From: JBCBZH01 sp039815415 | Lineage (GTDB): Bacteria; Bacteroidota; Rhodothermia; Rhodothermales; Rubricoccaceae | Direction: 5' to 3' | Assembly (NCBI GenBank): GCA_039815415.1 | Contig: JBCBZH010000217.1 | Location: forward strand, 1-7,695 | Length of the DNA stretch: 7,695 nt | In this document: positions 1 through 5,992 of the stretch, in pieces | Position numbering within the stretch: the first letter of the stretch is position 1 | How the letters are laid out: every line of letters begins with the position of its first letter | Translations under genes and position numbers: made by a program | Notes under the pieces: generated by a model | The model's input: the letters and a program-made list of their open reading frames with translations, nothing else | What the model was told of the DNA's origin: nothing | The model's database searches: none

Positions 1-21
1 CGCCTCTACAGCTGGTAGGCC

Positions 22-822
22 TCAGGGGCCGCGATAATAATCAGGCTCGTCGCGCACCGGTTCGATCCCGGCAGTCCATTTCCTCGTCGTCTTGCAATCA
101 GCTTCGTGGTCTTCAGGCAGCGGTTCGGTAAGGTTCACCACTTCGCAGCACGGATTATCTGGGCCGTGCTGCGTGAGGCCCGAGAGCCCCACGGCGACCA
201 AGCGTCCGGCGTGAGGTCCAGTGGTCACCACAGCGACACGCTGGGCATCCGCACTGTCGGCAACGGTTGGGGGATCATCCGAGTCGAACCCTGAAGGTGC
301 TTCTTGCCATGTGGCTCCCCGATCATCGGAGAAAGAGACCATTCTGCTCTCCCGAACTGCGAGCAAGCGTCTAGAATGTGGAAGTCCGGGTGGGACCTCT
401 ACGATTCGTGTCAACAGATTGAACTCCGGATTCTGACTCCAAGTCGCCCCACCATCAATGGAGCGATAAAACCCCGACGTGCTATTCAGCAGGATGGTGT
501 CTCGTCCAACGATATACGCGCCCTCCGCGGATCCCCTTGGCGTGGATGAGATCTTGGTCCAAACGCTCTCAGAACTGTAAGGCGGGTCGAGGCGATACAG
601 TCCATAATATTCGACTCGCTGCCCGTCCAAGGTCTCAGATTCGTGGAAACCACCCCAGAGCGAGCCGTCGGGGCCAACGGACAACGGGAGTGGTGAGGAA
701 TCGTGCGGTCGGTCCCCCACCCGCTCCCATGTCACATCGGGCTGGGCCTGCACCGGACATAGCAGCGCTGGCGCCCCGAGAGACGCCAGTACCATCATGA
801 TCAGCAAGCAACGTGGCTTCAT
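22..822 (-). CDS. Secreted Asp-box (BNR, sialidase-like propeller) protein
   Basis: The 266-residue protein begins with a clear signal peptide: basic MKPR, a hydrophobic core at residues 6-22, and a likely cut after VQA (residue 26). It is therefore exported. Two Asp-boxes matching S-x-D-x-G-x-T-W are visible at residues 121-128 (SIDGGATW) and 165-172 (SDDRGATW). This motif marks beta-propeller folds of sialidases, photosystem assembly factors and many secreted proteins of unknown role. Two repeats are too few for a complete propeller, and I see no sialidase catalytic residues, so no enzyme activity is assigned. After about residue 220 the sequence loses propeller character (CC pair, charged stretch), so the C-terminus may be truncated or out of frame. 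No sorting domain is present in this frame. The start at 822 fits the signal peptide. It lies 10 bp after the stop of the sorting-domain remnant on the same strand. Confidence 0.6.
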   Translation of the reverse strand: MKPRCLLIMMVLASLGAPALLCPVQAQPDVTWERVGDRPHDSSPLPLSVGPDGSLWGGFHESETLDGQRVEYYGLYRLDPPYSSESVWTKISSTPRGSAEGAYIVGRDTILLNSTSGFYRSIDGGATWSQNPEFNLLTRIVEVPPGLPHSRRLLAVRESRMVSFSDDRGATWQEAPSGFDSDDPPTVADSADAQRVAVVTTGPHAGRLVAVGLSGLTQHGPDNPCCEVVNLTEPLPEDHEADCKTTRKWTAGIEPVRDEPDYYRGP

Positions 823-832
823 GGAATGAGGA

Positions 833-982
833 TCACCGAGTCACCGTGAAGCGCGTCGAGGCGATGTGTCCATCGGCGCGAACAGCCCGGAGGATATACA
901 CACCGGCAGGCCACTCACTCCCATTCCGAGGGCAGCGCGTTTCGTTTAGGCCCCTGCGACCGAGCGCCGTCAGTCCAAGCGC
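833..982 (-). pseudogene. Remnant of a T9SS-type C-terminal sorting domain
   Basis: Read on the minus strand from 982 to the TGA at 833-835, an open stretch of 49 codons ends in EWPAGVYILRA followed by VRADGHIASTRFTVTR. A PAGVY(I/V)LRA strand followed by a basic, hydrophobic last strand is the typical end of Bacteroidota type IX secretion sorting domains, which direct secreted proteins through the outer membrane. ALGRRG near the start matches the 'D-x-LGR' turn of the same domain, with a degraded stretch between. A TGA at 983-985 closes the frame upstream and no start codon lies in the open stretch, so the body of the parent protein is missing. The break falls about 30 bp from the start of the oppositely oriented gene at 1016. 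The family assignment rests on recognition of the pattern, not on a profile search. Confidence 0.5.
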
Positions 983-1015
983 TCATCCTATTGGGCACAC
1001 ACACCAGCTCGTCAC

Positions 1016-1612
1016 ATGTCAGAACCAGCCCTCCCCCACGCCTCGGTCTTCATCGCCACCAGCCTGGACGGGTTCATCGCGCGAGACGACGGCGCCATTG
1101 ACTGGCTCGAGCAATGGAGCGGCGATGGCGACTGCGGCTACTCCGACTTCATCGCATCGGTGGACACGCTGGTCTTGGGGCGCGCGTCGTTCGAGAAGGT
1201 GTTGACGTTCGAGACGTGGCCGTATGCGGGCGTGCGGGTCGTCGTGCTCAGCAGCGGATCGCCAGACATCCCTGATGCACTGCGCGGATCCGTCGAGATT
1301 CTGAACCTCCCGCCCATCCTATGCCTCCGCCAGCTCGCTACGACCGGGTCGCGGCGAGTGTACGTGGATGGCGGCCTCACCATCCAGCGGTTTCTTCGAG
1401 CGGGGGCCATTCAAGATCTGATCCTCACTCGCGTTCCCGTGCTCCTGGGGTCGGGGCGGCCTTTGTTCGGCGAGCTGGCGAACGACATGGTCTGGACCCA
1501 CCTGGAAACCACCACATACCCCGACGGGCTGGTGCAGAGCCGGTACCGCATCGCCCCATCAACCAACGAGCGCTCCGCCATGGCGAACAGCCACGACGGG
1601 GCGCAGCGCTAG
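1016..1612 (+). CDS. RibD C-terminal / dihydrofolate reductase-family protein
   Basis: The 198-residue protein has the landmarks of the stand-alone RibD C-terminal domain family (YyaP/YwjB-like), which shares the dihydrofolate-reductase fold. These are VFIATSLDGFIA at residues 11-22 (first strand and substrate loop), TLVLGRASFE at 51-60, VVVLSS at 76-81, RRVYVDGG at 113-120 (dinucleotide loop) and a proline/glycine-rich VLLGSGRPLFG at 142-152. Families of this kind bind NADPH. Some reduce pteridine- or riboflavin-like substrates, but most solitary members are uncharacterised, and no riboflavin genes lie nearby. Length is normal for the family, though the last 20 or so residues are disordered in character. 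The ATG at 1016 is just upstream of the first strand and has no Shine-Dalgarno sequence. It stands alone, with opposite-strand sequence on both sides. Fold assignment is strong; substrate is unknown. Confidence 0.85.
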   Translation: MSEPALPHASVFIATSLDGFIARDDGAIDWLEQWSGDGDCGYSDFIASVDTLVLGRASFEKVLTFETWPYAGVRVVVLSSGSPDIPDALRGSVEILNLPPILCLRQLATTGSRRVYVDGGLTIQRFLRAGAIQDLILTRVPVLLGSGRPLFGELANDMVWTHLETTTYPDGLVQSRYRIAPSTNERSAMANSHDGAQR

Positions 1613-1620
1613 CGAGCCGT

Positions 1621-1746
1621 CTACATCACCGCGACGATCTTCTTTCGGATCTCTGCACGAGGCTCGTCGGTTTTGTGGTGGATGAGCGAGACCATCTTGC
1701 GGAGCGTCCCGTGCGTCTTCTTCATCGCCTTGTCGTCAACCTCCAC
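1621..1746 (-). CDS. Short unrecognised frame, possibly a gene remnant
   Basis: On the minus strand a frame is open from 1818 to the TAG at 1621-1623. Its last part reads VEVDDKAMKKTHGTLRKM then VSLIHHKTDEPRAEIRKK and IVAVM: an amphipathic, lysine/arginine-rich helical peptide. A GTG at 1744-1746 gives 41 residues and an inner ATG gives 34. The frame upstream of the GTG continues with basic, protein-like sequence (RDRIRQVRSD), so this could instead be the tail of a longer gene cut off by the TGA at 1819-1821. I do not recognise the family. The composition looks more protein-like than the overlapping plus-strand frames, which are rich in Arg, Pro and His. It lies tail to tail with the RibD-like gene, 8 bp apart. 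Confidence that it is expressed is low. Confidence 0.35.
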   Translation of the reverse strand: MEVDDKAMKKTHGTLRKMVSLIHHKTDEPRAEIRKKIVAVM

Positions 1747-1894
1747 ATCGGACCGAACCTGCCTGATCCGGTCGCGCAGACCTGGACTCCATTGGTATGA
1801 ACAGAGCCGCGAGGACGATCAATTCCTTTCATCAATCGCAGCTCGCCAGCCCGCCTCGATGGTACGATTGAGCCCACACAAAGCCTTGTCACCG

Positions 1895-2170
1895 ATGTCC
1901 CACACCGACCCCTTCGATCTCCGCAGTTTTCGCTTGGTGCTCCGAGCATCGGGGGTCGGGTTCGCCCTCGGGCTGGTGCTCCTGCTTCTGGATGTTCTCG
2001 CAGGGGTTCAGCTCCCGCAGCCGTTCCGAGCTGGGGTTCCATGGCTTCTCATTGGTACGTCGGGTGTCGGCATCACACTGCTTGTGGGTGCCCTTGGCAC
2101 CCCGAAGCGTTCGTCACAAGCGTCTCGCGAGAGCATGCCTCCAGACGGAGACGGCTCGCCAGCTCGCTGA
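1895..2170 (+). CDS. Small hypothetical protein with two membrane helices
   Basis: The 91-residue product has two predicted membrane helices: GVGFALGLVLLLLDVLAGV (about residues 20-38) and PWLLIGTSGVGITLLVGAL (about 49-67). They are joined by a short loop, QLPQPFRAGV. A hydrophilic N-terminus (SHTDPFDLRSFR) and a Ser/Pro/Arg-rich tail flank them. I recognise no family and assign no function; it is probably an inner-membrane protein. The ATG at 1895 puts a sensible short N-terminus before the first helix. An in-frame ATG at 1859 would add 12 residues and cannot be excluded. There is no Shine-Dalgarno sequence at either. The gene converges on the response-regulator gene, and its stop lies inside an inverted repeat. 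Confidence 0.6.
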   Translation: MSHTDPFDLRSFRLVLRASGVGFALGLVLLLLDVLAGVQLPQPFRAGVPWLLIGTSGVGITLLVGALGTPKRSSQASRESMPPDGDGSPAR

Positions 2171-2197
2171 ACGCATCGGCGCTCGTTGAGCTGGCGA
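2156..2197. terminator. Inverted repeat between convergent genes, possible bidirectional terminator
   Basis: A perfect 10-bp inverted repeat, TCGCCAGCTC (2156-2165) and GAGCTGGCGA (2188-2197), spans the stop codon of the small membrane protein. A further inner pairing of AACG (2170-2173) with CGTT (2184-2187) lengthens the stem past a 4-nt bulge. It lies between two converging genes, the expected place for a shared terminator. There is no T-run on either side, so intrinsic termination is only a possibility. Confidence 0.35.
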
Positions 2198-2221
2198 TAA
2201 GACAACAACCGCCGCTGGCGC

Positions 2222-2611
2222 TTATGCCGCCTCCAGCCCGAAGACCTCTTCCTTGAGCGTCCCGAAGTCGATGGGCTTGGTCAGGTAGCCACGCGCTCCA
2301 CCCGCCAGCGCTGTCGCCCGGAGTTGGCCGTCATCGTAGGCGGTAATCATGTACACCTGGAGATCGGGGAACTCCTCCTGGATTACGGCCAGAAGGTCCA
2401 GACCACTCATGCCGGGCATATTCACGTCCGACAGCACGACGACGACATCGGCGGCCTCTCCTCCCTTGAGCATCTCGAGCGCCTCTTCACCGCTGAGGGC
2501 AAAGACGAACTCCAGCAATCCCTTGCGGACTTCGCGGCGGAACTTCTGGGTGAAGAGAAACTGGACGTCGGACTCGTCATCGACGACGAGGGCGCGGATC
2601 GGCTCAGACAT
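2222..2611 (-). CDS. Single-domain response regulator (CheY-like receiver)
   Basis: The 129-residue protein is one receiver domain with all the key residues: the acidic pair D11-D12 in ALVVDDE, the phospho-acceptor D62 in LSDVNMPGMSG, the switch T90 in MITAYDD and the invariant K112 in GYLTKPI. It therefore accepts phosphate from a histidine kinase in the cytoplasm. No output domain follows (the protein stops 17 residues after K112), so it acts by protein contact or as a phosphorelay intermediate, not as a DNA-binding regulator. No kinase lies in the window, so the partner is unknown. The ATG at 2611 gives the normal N-terminus. The frame stays open upstream across thiE, but that is an antisense shadow. 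Between residues 25 and 35 there is a slightly long basic stretch (RREVRKGLLEF). Transcribed divergently from thiE. Confidence 0.93.
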   Translation of the reverse strand: MSEPIRALVVDDESDVQFLFTQKFRREVRKGLLEFVFALSGEEALEMLKGGEAADVVVVLSDVNMPGMSGLDLLAVIQEEFPDLQVYMITAYDDGQLRATALAGGARGYLTKPIDFGTLKEEVFGLEAA

Positions 2612-2625
2612 GGACACTTCGAGGG

Positions 2626-2678
2626 CGGGCTGGTGTGAGCTTACGCCTGGGACCTGCCACCGGTGTGTCGCCAGCCCG
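2626..2678. promoter_or_regulatory. Inverted repeat in the divergent gap between response regulator and thiE
   Basis: The 96-bp gap at 2612-2707 must carry the promoters of both genes. It holds an 8-bp perfect inverted repeat, CGGGCTGG (2626-2633) and CCAGCCCG (2671-2678), with 37 bp between. This could be a transcription-factor site pair or the closing stem of a leader hairpin for thiE. I see no good -10/-35 pair for either direction. A TPP riboswitch was considered and rejected because the CTGAGA core and the TAAT-to-CCGGCG segment are absent. Confidence 0.3.
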
Positions 2679-2707
2679 AAGGGACGAATTCTTGACCTTC
2701 CAGACGA

Positions 2708-3373
2708 ATGCCTATTCCCCAGATCGGACGCCTCCACGTCCTGACCGACGTTCAGTTTCAGCAGCAGCACTCGCACGCCGACATCGCGCGGATGGCGTGC
2801 CTGGGCGGCGCGGACACCATTCAGTTCCGTGAGAAACACGCCCCCTTGCGGGATCGCCTCGCGGCACTCCGCGAGACCGTCGCTGTATGTCGAGACGCGA
2901 GCGTCCCCTGCCTCGTCAACGACGACGTGGCTCTCGCGCTGGCGACAGGTGCTGACGGAGTCCACCTCGGCCAGGACGACCTCCCGATTGCCGACGCCCG
3001 CCACGTGCTCCCCCGCGTGGCCCGCCCGACGCGCATCATCGGGGCCACGGCGACCACTGCCGAACAAGCCCGCACTGCGGAAGCGGAGGGCGCCGACTAC
3101 ATCGGTTTCGGCCCTGTGTTTCCCACCCGCTCGAAGGCCAACCCGGCCTCTGTTAAAGGCCTCGACGGGCTGGCGGAGACCTGCCAGTCGGTATCGATTC
3201 CCGTGATCGCGATTGCAGGCATCACGCCGGAACGGGTAGTGCCCTGCCTGGATGCGGGAGCATGGGGCGTCGCCGTGATGACGGCCATCACCACGGCCCT
3301 CGACCCGACTGAGGCGACACACACCTTCCGTCGCCAACTCGATGCTTGGCTCGCCACACAACCCGGTGGCTAG
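2708..3373 (+). CDS. thiE: Thiamine phosphate synthase
   Basis: ThiE joins 4-methyl-5-(2-phosphooxyethyl)thiazole with the pyrimidine HMP diphosphate to make thiamine monophosphate in the cytoplasm. The 221-residue length is normal. Family landmarks appear in order on the TIM-barrel: LHVLTD at 9-14, the substrate-binding QFREK at 39-43 (usually QLREK), NDD at 71-73, the diphosphate/metal segment GVHLGQDDLP at 84-93, IGATATTAEQ at 111-120 (in place of the commoner GxSxH), DYIGFGPVFPT at 130-140 then RSK at 141-143, and the phosphate-binding VIAIAGI (166-172) and GVAVMTAI (187-194). The second G of the usual AIGGI is Ala here. The ATG at 2708 gives a compact N-terminus before the first strand and has no Shine-Dalgarno sequence. 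No other thi gene is in the window. It converges on the hydrolase gene with a 31-bp gap. Confidence 0.95.
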   Translation: MPIPQIGRLHVLTDVQFQQQHSHADIARMACLGGADTIQFREKHAPLRDRLAALRETVAVCRDASVPCLVNDDVALALATGADGVHLGQDDLPIADARHVLPRVARPTRIIGATATTAEQARTAEAEGADYIGFGPVFPTRSKANPASVKGLDGLAETCQSVSIPVIAIAGITPERVVPCLDAGAWGVAVMTAITTALDPTEATHTFRRQLDAWLATQPGG

Positions 3374-3404
3374 GCCAGCAAGGCAGGCCCAGCTGGCGAT
3401 GGAG

Positions 3405-4241
3405 TTATCTCAGATTCGACGCGAAGAAGGCCATGGTGCGCGTCCATGCGTCCTCTGCTGCCGCAGCATCGTAGGCCTGTCCGGATGGATTTGCAAAGGC
3501 ATGAGCGGCTCCGGGATACACCTCGACCTCATGTTGAACATCGGCTTCCGTTAACGCGTTCTGGAACGCCTCGACGGTCGCCAGGGGGATGGACGCATCC
3601 GCACCGCCGAAAAACGCGAGCACGGGCATGGAGAGCGCCGCTAGCGCGTCGGCGTCCGTGACGGGGCGACCATAGTAGATCACCGACGCGTCGATCTCAT
3701 CGGGGAGGGCAAGGGCCGTGCGAAGGGACCACATGCCTCCAAAACACCATCCGATGGTGCCTACGTGCGTCGCCCCCCGCTCCGTCAGGAAAGCATGGGC
3801 CTGCTTGAGGTTGTCCGTCAGCGCAGCTTCCTGCCCCATGGCGGTCTGCATGAGCGCCATCGCGCCATCTGGCGTGTCGGCCACCTCTCCGCCATAGAGA
3901 TCCACCGCCAGCGCGACGTACCCCTCCCCTGCAAGGCGCCGCGCCATGGCCTCAATGTTCTCGTTCAGACCCCACCACTCCTGAATCACGATCACCGCTG
4001 GCCGAAGCGAATCGGACACTAGTTGTGGTTGTGCGAGATACCCGGTCACGGTCTCGCCCTCGACGGTCGCATACACCACTCGCTCCGTGAGAACGCCCGT
4101 GGTGTCGGCTCCGTCGGTTGCACCTGTCGCCGATGGCGTGTCGCCATCGTGCTGCTCTCGCATCTCAGAGGGATAGTCGGCGTCAGAAGAGGTCTGGCAG
4201 GCAGCGAGCAGAGCCAGTGAGGCGATGAGGACAAGGCGCAT
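3405..4241 (-). CDS. Dienelactone hydrolase-family lipoprotein
   Basis: The 278-residue protein starts with a lipoprotein signal peptide: MRLVLIASLALLAAC, with lipobox LAAC and lipidated Cys15. A low-complexity acidic linker (about 20-50) leads to an alpha/beta-hydrolase domain of the dienelactone hydrolase type. The family's Cys-Asp-His triad is present: Cys166 in the nucleophile elbow GWCFGG, Asp215 in FFGGADASIP and His247 in GAAHAF. Glu88 in IQEWWGLN matches the conserved glutamate near the active-site cysteine. Known relatives open cyclic enol-lactone esters in aromatic degradation, but many have other ester substrates, and no aromatic-pathway genes are nearby. Export as a lipoprotein suggests an envelope esterase. 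The ATG at 4241 is fixed by the signal peptide; the frame extending upstream to 4718 is an antisense shadow of the lipid-kinase gene. Divergent from that gene. Confidence 0.92.
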   Translation of the reverse strand: MRLVLIASLALLAACQTSSDADYPSEMREQHDGDTPSATGATDGADTTGVLTERVVYATVEGETVTGYLAQPQLVSDSLRPAVIVIQEWWGLNENIEAMARRLAGEGYVALAVDLYGGEVADTPDGAMALMQTAMGQEAALTDNLKQAHAFLTERGATHVGTIGWCFGGMWSLRTALALPDEIDASVIYYGRPVTDADALAALSMPVLAFFGGADASIPLATVEAFQNALTEADVQHEVEVYPGAAHAFANPSGQAYDAAAAEDAWTRTMAFFASNLR

Positions 4242-4298
4242 GGGAGATTGAGAACATGAGACACGGAAACGGTGCCCGGCCCCGCGTATGTTCCGCCC
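4242..4298. promoter_or_regulatory. Short divergent promoter region
   Basis: Only 57 bp separate the two divergent starts, so both promoters must be compact or overlap coding sequence. A -10-like TATGTT at 4287-4292 lies 6 bp before the GTG at 4299. If it is used, transcription would start at or next to the start codon and the kinase mRNA would be leaderless. This is inference from one weak motif; I see no matching -35 element. Confidence 0.25.
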
Positions 4299-4955
4299 GT
4301 GAGCGACTCCGCCCCTGTCATCTCCTATCGCGCCGAACTGGGGCGCAAAGCTCTCCACCTCGGGGCGCTCGTGATTCCTCTCGGAATCCTGTTGCTGGAT
4401 GGCCGTACCGTCTGGGGCGTTTCTCTGTCTGTTGCGATCCTCGCACCGCTCGCCGCTCTCGCGCTGGCGCTGGATGTCGCTCGCGTCCGGTCTCGCGGCA
4501 TCCGGGACTTCCTGCATCGCTGGTTCGCATGGCTGATGCGCCCTGAGGAGATCCCGCCTCTCGGAGGCCCCATCACCTTCAACGGCGCGACGATGATGTG
4601 CACGTCGGCAGCGATCTGCGCCGCTTTGTTTCCGGCAGGAATCGCTGCCGCGGCCCTCGCCATGCTCATGGTGGGAGATGGAGCGGCAGCCATCATCGGG
4701 CGTCGGTTCGGGCGCCATCGCTGGCCTGGCTCCCCAAAGTCTGTGGAGGGCAGTCTCGCCTACGCCGTGACTGCATTCGGCATTGGGCTGGCGGTGGTGG
4801 TGTGGCCGGGGTCGGGCCTGGGACCGGTGGCGTGCCTGGTCGGCGCAGGGTCCGGGGCCATCGTGGAGGCGCTCCCGATTCCACTCAACGATAACCTGCG
4901 GGTGCCGCTCCTGACCGGGCTGGCGATGTGGGTCGCCAGCTCGATGGGTCTCTAG
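4299..4955 (+). CDS. SEC59/DGK1/VTE5-family membrane kinase (CTP-dependent lipid-alcohol kinase)
   Basis: The 218-residue, very hydrophobic protein carries the signature of the family that includes dolichol kinase, yeast CTP-dependent diacylglycerol kinase and plant phytol kinase. The pieces are: ELGRKALHLG at residues 13-22, the nucleotide-site segment GDGAAAIIGRRFG at 126-138, PKSVEGSLA at 146-154, and EALPIPLNDNLRVPL at 190-204 with the conserved Asp-Asn. Between them are about six membrane helices, so it acts in the inner membrane. The expected reaction is phosphorylation of a lipid alcohol (polyprenol, phytol or diacylglycerol) with CTP; sequence alone does not choose among these. The GTG at 4299 begins just before the first conserved segment. 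A GTG at 4272 would add nine residues rich in Pro. It is the first gene of a pair: its TAG is directly followed by the lipase ATG. Confidence 0.85.
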   Translation: MSDSAPVISYRAELGRKALHLGALVIPLGILLLDGRTVWGVSLSVAILAPLAALALALDVARVRSRGIRDFLHRWFAWLMRPEEIPPLGGPITFNGATMMCTSAAICAALFPAGIAAAALAMLMVGDGAAAIIGRRFGRHRWPGSPKSVEGSLAYAVTAFGIGLAVVVWPGSGLGPVACLVGAGSGAIVEALPIPLNDNLRVPLLTGLAMWVASSMGL

Positions 4956-5822
4956 ATGCTCTCCCGAATCGCCAAACGTGCCCAGTCACTCGCACGCCGG
5001 GCAGTGGAGCTTGAGCCGATGCCCCAGCCCCCACTGCGCCCCACCCGATATCCGGTGGTCCTCCTCCACGGCTTCGGAGCCATGGCGAATGCCATGCAAG
5101 GCGGCATCCTCCATGCTGAGGCGATGGCCCTCCGAGCGCACGGCGTCGCCGCCTACGCGCCGCATGTCAACCCGTATGACACCATCGATGCGCGCGCCAG
5201 CGCGTGGGCGCGGCGCCTCGGGCTGGTGATCGAAGAAACGGGGGCCGACAAGCTCAACCTGATCGCATTCTCTTCCGGCGGCCTGGATGCTCGGGTCCTG
5301 GCAAGCGAACGGGGCTGGGCCGACCGCATCGCCAGCCTCGTCACGCTCTCGACGCCGCATCGTGGCACCGCGCTTGCCGACTACGTGCTCGACCAACCCG
5401 ACCGACTGCGAGCCTTCACCGTGGGCGTTATGGACGTCCTCGGACGGGCCGCGTACGAAGAGGCCCCCCCCAATGCCGCCAACGGCGTGTCCGAACTCCG
5501 CCCCGCTTCGGTCGCTGCCCGGTTTCCAGCTGACGAAACCCCGGACGGCGTCTGGTGCGCTTCGTTTCGGGGCCGGGCCGGCAAAGGCACGGACGTGCCC
5601 ATGTATCCCCCCCTGGTCGTTCCCAACCGCGTCCTCTACGGGCTGGCGGGCCTCAATGATGGGATCGTGCCTACAGCCAGCATGTCCTGGGGCGACGACC
5701 TGGGCCTCGTAGAGGCGGACCACGCCCGACAGATTGGCCTCAAGGTTCCTGGCACACGCGGGCACGACTCGAAGTCGTTCTTCCTCGAGCTGGTGGAGAC
5801 GCTGCGAGAGCGAGGCTTCTAG
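4956..5822 (+). CDS. Lipase-like alpha/beta hydrolase
   Basis: The 288-residue protein resembles triacylglycerol-lipase-type alpha/beta hydrolases. PVVLLHGFG at 33-41 forms the oxyanion-hole strand. The nucleophile elbow is AFSSGGLDAR at 104-113, with Ser106 in an A-x-S-x-G version of the usual GxSxG. TLSTPHRGTALADY at 130-143 is typical of lipases. Asp235 in GLNDGIVPTASMSWG and His256 in EADHARQIG complete the triad. Unlike secreted lipases it has no hydrophobic signal peptide: the N-terminus is basic and amphipathic (LSRIAKRAQSLARRAVE), so it probably acts in the cytoplasm, perhaps at the membrane surface. The ATG follows the kinase stop with no gap, implying translational coupling, so its ester substrate is likely tied to the lipid handled by the kinase (inference). 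A hairpin terminator follows at 5847. Confidence 0.88.
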   Translation: MLSRIAKRAQSLARRAVELEPMPQPPLRPTRYPVVLLHGFGAMANAMQGGILHAEAMALRAHGVAAYAPHVNPYDTIDARASAWARRLGLVIEETGADKLNLIAFSSGGLDARVLASERGWADRIASLVTLSTPHRGTALADYVLDQPDRLRAFTVGVMDVLGRAAYEEAPPNAANGVSELRPASVAARFPADETPDGVWCASFRGRAGKGTDVPMYPPLVVPNRVLYGLAGLNDGIVPTASMSWGDDLGLVEADHARQIGLKVPGTRGHDSKSFFLELVETLRERGF

Positions 5823-5846
5823 CAGACCGTGATCTATCGCCAGCTC

Positions 5847-5880
5847 GCTCCTCCCATCACGTGGAGGAGCTTCTCAATTC
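5847..5880 (+). terminator. Hairpin terminator of the kinase-lipase operon
   Basis: A perfect 8-bp stem, GCTCCTCC (5847-5854) with GGAGGAGC (5863-5870) around an 8-nt loop, begins 24 bp after the lipase stop. A T-leaning tail, TTCTCAATTC, follows. The T-run is interrupted, so strength is uncertain, but place and shape fit an intrinsic terminator. The tail includes a tandem copy of CTCAATT. Confidence 0.6.
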
Positions 5881-5890
5881 TCAATTCGCA

Positions 5891-5919
5891 TTATTCGGTC
5901 CCGGAGGCCCCTAGTTTCT
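5891..5919 (+). promoter_or_regulatory. Candidate Bacteroidota-type promoter for rplU
   Basis: TAGTTTCT at 5912-5919 partly matches the Bacteroidota -7 element TAnnTTTG. A TTA at 5891-5893 lies 18 bp upstream, near where the -33 TTG element is expected. It lies about 75 bp before the rplU start, giving a leader that includes a small hairpin (CAGCA at 5951-5955 pairing with TGCTG at 5961-5965). Assignment is by motif only. Confidence 0.25.
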
Positions 5920-5992
5920 TCGGCTCTGTTCCTCGCGCCCCTTTGTCTGGCAGCATCGGTTGCTGGCCGCAGGGTCCCAAGCTCGCACGCAT

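Noticed and set aside
1..82. tRNA-like sequence on the plus strand (CAGCTGGTAG at 9-18 and T-arm-like CCGGTTCGATCCCGG at 57-71)
   Set aside because: The first D-stem and anticodon-stem pairings fail, no anticodon loop fits, the acceptor strands do not pair, and the spacing between D- and T-like parts is about 11 nt too long. At most a degenerate remnant.
1321..1800. Plus-strand 159-codon frame overlapping the RibD-like gene
   Set aside because: It overlaps the conserved gene in another frame and is rich in Arg, His and Pro, as expected of a GC-rich shadow.
2163..2190. Integron attC-like site (GCTGAAC and GTTGAGC)
   Set aside because: Only the outer boxes are partly matched, the first breaks the RYYYAAC rule, and the element is too short to hold the inner boxes; no integrase is seen.
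2626..2707. TPP riboswitch before thiE
   Set aside because: ACCTG and GAAGGGA-like pieces are present, but the CTGAGA core and the TAAT-CCGGCG segment needed for ligand binding are missing.
2612..3361. Long minus-strand frame extending the response regulator across thiE
   Set aside because: It is the antisense of a well-conserved thiE and its translation is low-complexity Arg/Gly-rich; the receiver domain starts cleanly at 2611.
4242..4718. Minus-strand extension of the hydrolase frame into the kinase gene
   Set aside because: The lipoprotein signal peptide fixes the start at 4241, and the extension is the antisense of conserved kinase motifs.
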